Shown in pieces: positions 43,472 through 49,819 of a stretch of DNA of 64,000 bases (position 1 is the first letter of the stretch; every line of letters starts with the position of its first letter). Position numbers and translations under genes: made by a program. The notes below the pieces were generated by a model that did not search any database, was not told the DNA's origin, and was given only the letters and a program-made list of their open reading frames with translations. Location: assembly GCF_027568575.1 (NCBI RefSeq), contig NZ_JANUVP010000003.1. One strand, 5' to 3'. The DNA is from Caldifermentibacillus hisashii (GTDB lineage Bacteria > Bacillota > Bacilli > Bacillales > Caldibacillaceae).

Positions 43472-43759
43472 ATGATAGAAATGTTGACAGAAACGTATCA
43501 AGATCTTTTTATTTATTCGTCTTATGTATTTGTCTTACTGTATTTATTAATTTTTATTTATAAACAATGGTCGCAAATTCACACTTCCCAATATCCATTA
43601 AAAAATATTGATACATTTCTAGTTATTGGGGATCCCAATCTAACTAATCAGGCTATTAATCGATTGGATATTTTTTTACTATGGTTGCCAAAAACCATTC
43701 GAAGGAAAGAAAGTAGTAGTGCAGATGAACCTGACGGATTATTCTTCCTTCAATACTAA
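43472..43759 (+). CDS. MifM-like membrane-anchored arrest peptide upstream of yidC2
   Basis: A 95-residue protein, exactly the length of B. subtilis MifM: one N-terminal membrane helix (about 12-30), a polar middle, and a C-terminal part WLPKTIRRKESSSADEPDG (about 71-89) with an acidic cluster near residue 85, like the MifM stall region. It ends 34 bases before the yidC2 start. The bases of its last codons (43738-43750, ATTATTCTTCCTT) are complementary to the yidC2 ribosome site (43781-43792), so translation through its end should control yidC2. Direct sequence similarity to MifM is low; identity rests on layout. Confidence 0.68.
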   Translation: MIEMLTETYQDLFIYSSYVFVLLYLLIFIYKQWSQIHTSQYPLKNIDTFLVIGDPNLTNQAINRLDIFLLWLPKTIRRKESSSADEPDGLFFLQY

Positions 43760-43793
43760 AAACAGACTAGAGAAACTAAGAGGAGGAATAATA
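43738..43793 (+). promoter_or_regulatory. stem-loop masking the yidC2 ribosome-binding site
   Basis: ATTATTCTTCCTT (43738-43750) pairs with AGGAGGAATAAT (43781-43792), allowing G-U pairs, across a 30-base loop. The right arm is the ribosome site of the TTG-started yidC2 gene; the left arm is inside the MifM-like frame. Confidence 0.7.
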
Positions 43794-44660
43794 TTGAAAA
43801 AAAGAAAATCGTTTTTTCTGTCCATTTCGTTACTGCTGACCGTTATTTTATTGTCTGGATGTGCAGCAGCTGAAACGGAAGGTGCCGCATTTCATGACTA
43901 TCTCGTCAGACCATTTATTATTTCTATTAAGGCATTAGGAGAATTTTTTGGAAATAGTTATGGAATTGCTATCATTGTCATTACCATTATCTTAAGGACG
44001 GTTCTTCTCCCATTTGCTTTAAACACAGCGAAGAAACAAAAAGAAATGCGCGAGAAAATGGAAGTAATGAAACCGGAAATGGAAGCAATCCAAGCAAGGT
44101 TAAAAGCTGCAAAAACAAAGGAAGAACAAGTCAAAATTCAACAAGAAATGATGACGTTATATCAAAAACATAATTTCAATCCGTTGAATATGGGTTGTCT
44201 TCCAATTTTATTGCAAATTCCAGTTTGGACCGGGCTCTACTATGCCATCCGACTATCTCCAGAGATTTCAGATCATTCGTTTTTATGGTTCAATCTAGGA
44301 GAAGCCGATTGGGGGATGGCGATCTTAGCAGGTATTGCCTATTTTCTCCAATTTAAAGTTTCCATGGCAACAACGCCGATAAATATTACACCTGGACAAA
44401 ACGAACAACAAGCACAACAACAACAGCAAATGATGAAGATGATGGGCATCATGTCTCCGGCGATGATTTTAATTGCCTCACTATCAACAGCATCAGCTTT
44501 GGCTGTTTACTGGACGGTCAGTGGTATCTTCTTAATTGGCCAAACGTATTTAACACGAAAATTATACCCGGTTACACCACAGCCAACCCAAGCAGTATCA
44601 GGGACAGATAGAAAGTCATATCAAGCCCCTAACAAAAAGAAGAAAAAGAAAAGAAAATAA
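43794..44660 (+). CDS. yidC2: membrane protein insertase YidC2 (YqjG-like)
   Basis: A 288-residue lipoprotein-type YidC/Oxa1 insertase. Signal peptide with lipobox LLSGC near residue 22, then five conserved helices: IIVITIILRTVLLPF near 62 holds the groove Arg, followed by the charged cytosolic coiled-coil hairpin (KKQKEMREKMEVMKPEMEAI), MGCLPILLQIPVWTGLYYAI, and a basic C-terminal tail KKKKKKRK. TTG start behind AGGAGG. Together with the preceding MifM-like gene this matches the B. subtilis mifM-yidC2 unit that is switched on when SpoIIIJ is impaired. Confidence 0.93.
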   Translation: MKKRKSFFLSISLLLTVILLSGCAAAETEGAAFHDYLVRPFIISIKALGEFFGNSYGIAIIVITIILRTVLLPFALNTAKKQKEMREKMEVMKPEMEAIQARLKAAKTKEEQVKIQQEMMTLYQKHNFNPLNMGCLPILLQIPVWTGLYYAIRLSPEISDHSFLWFNLGEADWGMAILAGIAYFLQFKVSMATTPINITPGQNEQQAQQQQQMMKMMGIMSPAMILIASLSTASALAVYWTVSGIFLIGQTYLTRKLYPVTPQPTQAVSGTDRKSYQAPNKKKKKKRK

Positions 44661-44677
44661 AAGGATTTTTATTGATA

Positions 44678-44774
44678 AAGAAAACTCGGCGATTGCCGAG
44701 CCTTTAGGCGAGAGCAGAGCCGTAGTTGCACTTATGCGTTAGGAAAGTAGAAATTGAAAAATTTATACTTTCCT
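44678..44774 (+). repeat. dispersed hairpin-ended repeat family B, copy 2 (reference copy)
   Basis: Starts AAAGAAAACTCGGCGATTGC with the hairpin CTCGGC-GATT-GCCGAG, then CCTTTAGGCGAGAGCAGAGC, CACTTATGCGTTAGGAAAG and ends with GTAGAAATT-gaaa-AATTTATAC. Lies between the yidC2 stop and its terminator. Confidence 0.8.
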
Positions 44775-44786
44775 ATTAGCAAAGTT

Positions 44787-44822
44787 AAAGACCAAGAATG
44801 TGAAAAGCATTCTTGGTCTTTA
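44787..44822. terminator. bidirectional terminator
   Basis: AAAGACCAAGAATG pairs with CATTCTTGGTCTTT; between converging yidC2 and the lipoprotein gene. Confidence 0.88.
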
Positions 44823-44852
44823 CTATTTATATTTCGGTTTTACACAATATTT

Positions 44853-45314
44853 TTAATGATGATCATGATGATTGGTTTCTTCAGTAGTTGTTAATTCACT
44901 TGGATCAACATCACCGATGATGATTTGTTGTTTTGGCATCACATGCATCCGTCTTGCAGTTACATGAACTTGAATATAGTAAACACCGGATGAATCAAAG
45001 TTTGTTTCTAATTGATAATTTCCTTTCTCCTGTTTTGTGAAATCAAGCATTTGACTTTCATCTTTACTACCGTTTTTCCAAATTTCAAATACGACTTCAT
45101 CAGCGTCATCAACCTCTTCATTGCCTTGGGTAACATGTGCTTTGATTAAAACCTTTTCCCCTACTTCAGCTTTTTCCGGGACTTGTAAATCAACTTCCAC
45201 TAATTCGGGTATTTCTTCTTCATTTGTTGTTTTATTCGCTGAAGCATTACAAGCCGTTAAAAATAAAGAAAATAGAATAAGAATAATAGTTAAATAGTTT
45301 AATTTCACCTTCAT
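44853..45314 (-). CDS. YtkA-like domain lipoprotein
   Basis: A 153-residue lipoprotein: lipobox LFLTAC at about 17-22, an acidic linker, then a YtkA/FixH-like immunoglobulin-type domain (VGEKVLIKAHVTQGNEEVDDADEV ... GVYYIQVHVTARRMH) and a His-rich end ETNHHDHH. The VHVTARRMHVMP stretch and His tail suggest copper or other metal binding at the outer membrane face, which is inference. Single gene. Confidence 0.8.
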   Translation of the reverse strand: MKVKLNYLTIILILFSLFLTACNASANKTTNEEEIPELVEVDLQVPEKAEVGEKVLIKAHVTQGNEEVDDADEVVFEIWKNGSKDESQMLDFTKQEKGNYQLETNFDSSGVYYIQVHVTARRMHVMPKQQIIIGDVDPSELTTTEETNHHDHH

Positions 45315-45442
45315 CCCTTGCCCCTTTCGTTATCAACCCATTCCCAATCATTGTAATAAAAATGATCTGGTATTTTCAAATCTTTTCAGCAACCATTCAT
45401 TTATTTAAACATTATGAATCTCCTAGAGTTGCCATTAACAAT

Positions 45443-45748
45443 CTAAAAATTATTAAAAAATCGGGAAGATTCCCATAACCCTTCTTGCTTCAAAATTTGT
45501 TTTTCAACATCTCCCAACAGATCAAAATGGGAGTATCCTTCTTTTCGATGATGAATCCATTCCTTTTTTAAACCGTATTGCTCTCCCCATCGGATCAATT
45601 TATTTATATCTTTGCATCCAACTTTTGTAACAGTTTTTGCCTTAGGAAATCGCTCATCATACCAATAATGCGTTAAAAATGCAATTTCCCCTTGATCAAT
45701 CCTTCTTTTCCATTCATTTACATGCTGGCGGGTAATACCAAAAGCCAT
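45443..45748 (-). CDS. yneQ: YneQ-like protein of unknown function
   Basis: A 101-residue protein, MAFGITRQHVNEWKRRIDQG at the N-terminus, HYWYDERFPKAKTVTKVGC in the middle and WIHHRKEGYSHFDLLG near 65. The gene order yneP-yneQ and its size match B. subtilis YneQ. Starts 12 bp after the thioesterase stop behind GGGGGGATATGG. Role not known. Confidence 0.75.
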   Translation of the reverse strand: MAFGITRQHVNEWKRRIDQGEIAFLTHYWYDERFPKAKTVTKVGCKDINKLIRWGEQYGLKKEWIHHRKEGYSHFDLLGDVEKQILKQEGLWESSRFFNNF

Positions 45749-45759
45749 CCATATCCCCC

Positions 45760-46182
45760 CTATTGTCTTCTTTTCGCTTTTTCATAGGCGGCATGCCAAT
45801 CAGGATGGGTTTTTCTGATGGATACCGGTCTGAAACTATCTTTTTTTACACAAACATGGGAAGAAGTTGCCGTTACAGCTAAATCCCCTGATTCTTTCCA
45901 AATTTCATAACCGTAGACTGTTTTTAATCCATTGTAATCTTCAATCCAAGTTTTTACTTGAACCGTTTCTCCGTATTTGCAAGGTTTTTTATAGGAAACT
46001 TGGATATCAAGGACTGGTGCAAGTATTCCATCTTTTTCAAGATCTGCATATTTAAAGCCCAACTCTTCAATTAAAGCTGTTCTGCCAATTTCCATCCAAA
46101 CTAAATAATTTGCATGGTAAACAACGCCCATTTGGTCTGTTTCGGCATATCGTACTGGTATTTTTATTGTAGAAATATACAT
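45760..46182 (-). CDS. yneP: acyl-CoA thioesterase, 4HBT hotdog fold (YneP-like)
   Basis: A 140-residue 4-hydroxybenzoyl-CoA thioesterase-type hotdog protein: RYAETDQMGVVYHANYLVWMEIGRTALIEELG (11-42) holds the catalytic Asp16 and the His-Ala-Asn-Y pattern; VSYKKPCKYGETVQVKTWIED follows. It hydrolyses an acyl-CoA, chain length unknown. Its ATG is two bases from the stop of the AAA ATPase gene upstream, so the operon is AAA - yneP - yneQ. Confidence 0.88.
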   Translation of the reverse strand: MYISTIKIPVRYAETDQMGVVYHANYLVWMEIGRTALIEELGFKYADLEKDGILAPVLDIQVSYKKPCKYGETVQVKTWIEDYNGLKTVYGYEIWKESGDLAVTATSSHVCVKKDSFRPVSIRKTHPDWHAAYEKAKRRQ

Positions 46183-46184
46183 AC

Positions 46185-48488
46185 TTACTCTCCCTTTAGT
46201 AAAATTTGAAAGGCAGCATTAATATCTTCTTTTGTGAGTCTATTAACACATGCTAAATCCAAAGTATGGTCTGTTTTCATTAACCGTAGAGATTGTTGTT
46301 GAATTGCCTCATGAATCAAATTTTCGGCAAAACGACCATTCCCTTTTGGTTTCTTTATCGATAATTCATGTTGCAATAATTGAACAGCATCTTTGTCCAG
46401 CTCGTAAGCATAACTTTTTGCAAAAAGCTTCATAATGGCAATTAATTCTTCTGCCGAGTAATCTTCAAAATGGAAAAACTTTTTAAAGCGTGATTTTAAA
46501 CCGGGATTACTTTCCAATAATTGCTCCATCTCATTTGGATAACCGGCCAATATGATGACAAGATTTTCCCCGTGTTTTGTCATTTCATCAACAATTGTAT
46601 CAACAACTTCTTTCCCGTAATCTTGATTATTTTCCCGAAATAAAGAATAAGCTTCATCGATAAAAAGGACACCGCCAAGTGCCTCTTGAATTTTCTTCTT
46701 TGTTTTTAAAGCAGATTGGCCAACATAGCCCGCTATTAAATCCGCCCTCCCTACTACAACAAGATGTCCGCGTTTCAACATGCCACATTCCTTCAATAAT
46801 TCTGCATAAATTTTGGCAACCGTTGTTTTTCCTGTACCGGGATTTCCGGTAAAAACCGAGTGAAGCTGAATCGGTACAGAAGGATAATTATGTTCTCTTC
46901 TCAGTGTCTGCATTTTGACAAAAGAAATATATGTTTGCACCGCATCTTTTACTTCTTTTAATCCAACGAGTTTATTCAGTTTTTCAATTGGCGATAAAGA
47001 ATCTTGCTCATTTTTGGCTGGTTTTTTGAAATCATTTTCATCAAGAACAGTGTAAAAAAATATTTCCGGTTGAGTTGATTGTTTTTGAAACCCTTTTTGA
47101 AAAATTGCCTGCATAATTAAATTATGTACTGCCCTGGCATTTCCAAACGTTTGATCTACTTGTTCTTGTTCAATTAAATAAGCTAAAGATTTTTTAGCCT
47201 TTGTTGTTAAAAGAAAATCATTGCTTCTGGCAATTTTTTGACCAATTTCCAGCAATTCTTCCAAGCTGTAATCGGGCAGTTCAATTATATTTGATTGCGG
47301 AAAACGACTCCGCAACCCCGTATTCGCATCTAAAAATTGGCGCATTTCTTCGGGATAACCTGCTAAAATAACTGAAAACTTTCCGCCATATTCCTTGCTT
47401 GTCATTAAGGAAACAAGCGTATCGATTGCGGTTTGACCGTAATCATTTCCGGATTGCCCGGTCCGTTTTAAGCTGTATGCTTCATCGATAAATAAAACAC
47501 CACCCAGTGCTTTTTCAACAATCATTCGTACATTTTCTTCCGTTTGGCCAACGAATGAACCGACAAGTTGGGATCGGTTTGTTTCAATCACCTCTTCACT
47601 TGGCAAAACACCCAATTCATGGTAAATTTTTGCCAGTAAACGAGCAATCGTTGTCTTTCCGGTACCCGGATTTCCTAGTAAGATCATATTTAGGCTTGGT
47701 TCATCTTTCGTTTGCAATCCGAACTCTTTTCGTGACTTTTGAAATTTTAAGTAACGATAAAAGTTTTCAATTCTTCTTTTTACATCTGTTAACCCGATCA
47801 TTTCGTTTAACTGTTGCAGTGCTGTTGTTTCTTGGTCCTCGGCTGGATCCACAAAATAATTTATCCACCTGTTTTTCAATTCAGTAATTGTTGTTACGGT
47901 TTCCTGGATTTGTTCAACTTGATTGACGTTATAAAAGGTCCGTCCGGATAATTCATCAAAGTCATTTAACCGTTTTTGGAGTTGAACAATTTCTTCAATA
48001 ATTTTTTCAAGTACCTCGATAAGATCATCATACGTTTTTTTCATTTGTTCATTGTCTTTAAACAATAAAAGTTCATGCTGGAGCTGCTGTAATTCTTCAT
48101 CGGCAAGCAATAAAAATGATTCACATACTTGTCTGTATTTTAATAATGTCGATTGCCGTTGGGAGCGATTATCAGATTCCCTTAGCGGCGGGAATACAAG
48201 TGAGTTAGTCAGTTGCCTTTTTTCCTGCAAACGATATGTACTTAAAGATGAAAGGGCCGGTTTATTTTTCGGATCGATTTTCAAAGCATGCTCCAGCCAA
48301 CGTTTAATAAATTGTTGATTCATGCCTGTATTTAACAATTGATTTGTAAAGGACACAATCAGATCAGCTAAATATTTAGGTTGTTCAGATTTCAGTTGAT
48401 CATAATTAGAAATGAGATAGTCAAGCATTTCTTGTTCACTATAGGTTTTCTTTATTTGCTCAGCTTTACTGCTATTCATTTTATTCAT
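46185..48488 (-). CDS. tandem AAA+ ATPase of the CbbX/SpoVK family
   Basis: About 767 residues with an N-terminal helical region of about 230 residues and two SpoVK/CbbX-type AAA modules. Module 1: GNPGTGKTTIARLLAKIY near 275 and VLFIDEAYSL near 330; module 2: GNPGTGKTTVAKIYAE near 550 and another VLFIDEAYSL near 607. Both keep the Walker residues and sensor/arginine segments (GYPxEM, SRF). Family members remodel protein complexes; some are sporulation-specific. GTG 48500 or ATG 48488 are both possible starts. Confidence 0.86.
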   Translation of the reverse strand: MNKMNSSKAEQIKKTYSEQEMLDYLISNYDQLKSEQPKYLADLIVSFTNQLLNTGMNQQFIKRWLEHALKIDPKNKPALSSLSTYRLQEKRQLTNSLVFPPLRESDNRSQRQSTLLKYRQVCESFLLLADEELQQLQHELLLFKDNEQMKKTYDDLIEVLEKIIEEIVQLQKRLNDFDELSGRTFYNVNQVEQIQETVTTITELKNRWINYFVDPAEDQETTALQQLNEMIGLTDVKRRIENFYRYLKFQKSRKEFGLQTKDEPSLNMILLGNPGTGKTTIARLLAKIYHELGVLPSEEVIETNRSQLVGSFVGQTEENVRMIVEKALGGVLFIDEAYSLKRTGQSGNDYGQTAIDTLVSLMTSKEYGGKFSVILAGYPEEMRQFLDANTGLRSRFPQSNIIELPDYSLEELLEIGQKIARSNDFLLTTKAKKSLAYLIEQEQVDQTFGNARAVHNLIMQAIFQKGFQKQSTQPEIFFYTVLDENDFKKPAKNEQDSLSPIEKLNKLVGLKEVKDAVQTYISFVKMQTLRREHNYPSVPIQLHSVFTGNPGTGKTTVAKIYAELLKECGMLKRGHLVVVGRADLIAGYVGQSALKTKKKIQEALGGVLFIDEAYSLFRENNQDYGKEVVDTIVDEMTKHGENLVIILAGYPNEMEQLLESNPGLKSRFKKFFHFEDYSAEELIAIMKLFAKSYAYELDKDAVQLLQHELSIKKPKGNGRFAENLIHEAIQQQSLRLMKTDHTLDLACVNRLTKEDINAAFQILLKGE

Positions 48489-48606
48489 AATATAAATCAC
48501 TTTCTAATGCTATTTTCACTTATTATACTTTTGAAAAGGTTTCCAATGCAAATTAAGACAATGAAAACAAAACGGGAGATCGTCAAGACCTCCCTATAGT
48601 ACCTAA

Positions 48607-48828
48607 TTACTCGTGTTGCGAATGGTATTCATCTTTAATTTCATCCCGCATAGCCGCAATGCTTTCTCGCCGACGTTCATTTTTGTTACGAATTTGTTGC
48701 TGTTGTTCCTCACTAGCTGTTTTCATAGATTGTTCAGCCTCATGAATATTTTCAATTGTATTTTGTACCATATTTTGCAGTTTTTCTACATTATCAGACC
48801 GATCATCCGGTTTCGGAGTATGATTCAT
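48607..48828 (-). CDS. tlp: small acid-soluble spore protein Tlp
   Basis: A 73-residue thioredoxin-like spore protein: PKPDDRSDNVEKLQNMVQNT at 5-24 and IRNKNERRRESIAAMRDEIK near 46 are the Tlp family pattern. Made in the forespore and probably under sigma-G; no promoter was assigned. It follows sspN on the same strand, as in B. subtilis sspN-tlp. Confidence 0.93.
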   Translation of the reverse strand: MNHTPKPDDRSDNVEKLQNMVQNTIENIHEAEQSMKTASEEQQQQIRNKNERRRESIAAMRDEIKDEYHSQHE

Positions 48829-48928
48829 TCAATTTAGCCCCTCCTTGATGTAATAAAGGTTCTATCTTATTTTTAACAGTTATCGGAAAACTATACGAAT
48901 ACAATAAAATTGAATAAGTAATTTGGCG

Positions 48929-49072
48929 TTATTCCCCTTTTGTTTGAATTACTTGAGCATGCTGACCGGATTGATCTTGCATTTTCTTCCCTTTGTTTCC
49001 TCCGTATTTCCTTGTCTGCATTCCGATATGGTCCGGTTGGTATGCTTTAGCGTTCCTTTTTGGATTACTCAT
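48929..49072 (-). CDS. sspN: small acid-soluble spore protein N
   Basis: A 47-residue frame from ATG 49072 behind GGAGGGATAAG: MSNPKRNAKAYQPDHIGMQT, then RKYGGNKGKKMQDQSGQ and QTKGE at the end. This is the SspN pattern (Y-x-P-x-H-x-G, NKGxKMxDxSGQ, QTKGE). First gene of sspN-tlp. Repeat A copy 5 ends about 15 bp before its ribosome site. Confidence 0.93.
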   Translation of the reverse strand: MSNPKRNAKAYQPDHIGMQTRKYGGNKGKKMQDQSGQHAQVIQTKGE

Positions 49073-49087
49073 CTTATCCCTCCTCTT

Positions 49088-49226
49088 TTATCCCGCCTTA
49101 ACGGGCAATAAGCTCCCATCTCAAGATTTTCGAGTTTAGAAAGAAGTTAAATGTGGACGGGCTGCCCGCATGCGTCCGATTGGTTCAACTAACCATCCGT
49201 GTGGAGATACCCTACACTTTATTTAT
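49088..49226 (-). repeat. structured repeat family A, copy 5
   Basis: On the minus strand: AAAGTGTAGGGTATCTCCACAC (a different but still pairing first hairpin), core GGTTAGTTGAACCAATCGGAC, CGGGCAGCCCG, and GCCCGTTAAGGCGGGATAA. Directly in front of sspN and in the same direction. Confidence 0.75.
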
Positions 49227-49256
49227 CTTGTATCTAATACAACCGGTTATGTAAAG

Positions 49257-49293
49257 AAAAAAATGTAAGCAATGTCGACGCTTACATTTTTTC
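49257..49293. terminator. bidirectional terminator
   Basis: AAAAATGTAAGC pairs with GCTTACATTTTT over nine bases; ends the FbpB-like gene on the minus strand. Confidence 0.88.
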
Positions 49294-49299
49294 CAAAAT

Positions 49300-49431
49300 T
49301 TATTCTGCCTTTTTTATTTGTTTTTCTTCAATTTTTCTTTCAATTTTTTCCATAATTTCCTGATCCTTTAAAATTTGTGATTTATTTTGTTTAACAAGTT
49401 CGGAAAATGAGCGATTTCTACTTTTTCCCAA
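49300..49431 (-). CDS. FbpB-like small basic protein
   Basis: A 43-residue frame starting TTG 49431, ten bases after AGGAG (an alternative GTG at 49440 is too close to that site). It reads GKSRNRSFSELVKQNKSQIL, then KDQEIMEKIERKIEEKQIKK. The SFxELVxxNKxxILxDxExxxKIExKIEEK pattern matches the Fur-regulated basic protein FbpB family, which in B. subtilis helps the sRNA FsrA spare iron by lowering iron-rich proteins such as aconitase. Here it lies next to the aconitase gene. No Fur box was identified. Confidence 0.7.
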   Translation of the reverse strand: MGKSRNRSFSELVKQNKSQILKDQEIMEKIERKIEEKQIKKAE

Positions 49432-49533
49432 TTTTCTCACACTCCTTTATATTCATAATATCACATATTATTGACAAAAGCTCGCTAAATTATGACAAAA
49501 ATTTGACATTTTTTTGTTGATTTAGAAAAAATT

Positions 49534-49770
49534 AAAGAAAACTCGGCGATTGCCGAGCCTTTAGGCGAAAGCAAAGCCGTAGTCAGCGAAAATACATTTT
49601 CGCTTGCGAGGTAATGCTACCGAAGCTTCTCTAGTTCACCGAAAAAATATAAAATTTTTTCGGCTGCGATGTATTCCAGTGAAGCTTTCCTTATGCACTT
49701 ATACTTAATTCTTAAAATTTCCAACTACGTCGAATTCACTTCTTTGCTGGAAATTTATACTTTCTTAACG
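49534..49770 (+). repeat. dispersed hairpin-ended repeat family B, copy 3 (expanded)
   Basis: Both ends match copy 2 (CTCGGCGATTGCCGAG at the left; GGAAATTTATACTTTC at the right), but the middle is about 140 bp longer and holds two or three further hairpins: AGCGAAAAT-ac-ATTTTCGCT, CCGAAAAAAT ... ATTTTTTCGG and AATTTCCA ... TGGAAATT, each followed by a related GC(T)TGCGA-GTA-T ... GAAGCTT module. Confidence 0.7.
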
Positions 49771-49775
49771 TATAA

Positions 49776-49805
49776 AAAAACCTGCCCTTCTATAAAGGAC
49801 AGGTT
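49776..49805 (-). terminator. terminator of acnA
   Basis: On the minus strand AACCTGTCCTT pairs with AAGGGCAGGTT, followed by TTTTTT. Confidence 0.85.
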
Positions 49806-49819
49806 AAAGATAATATGAA

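Noticed and set aside
47507..47887. 126-codon plus-strand frame inside the tandem AAA ATPase gene
   Set aside because: Antisense to clear Walker-motif coding sequence; no family pattern and no ribosome site.
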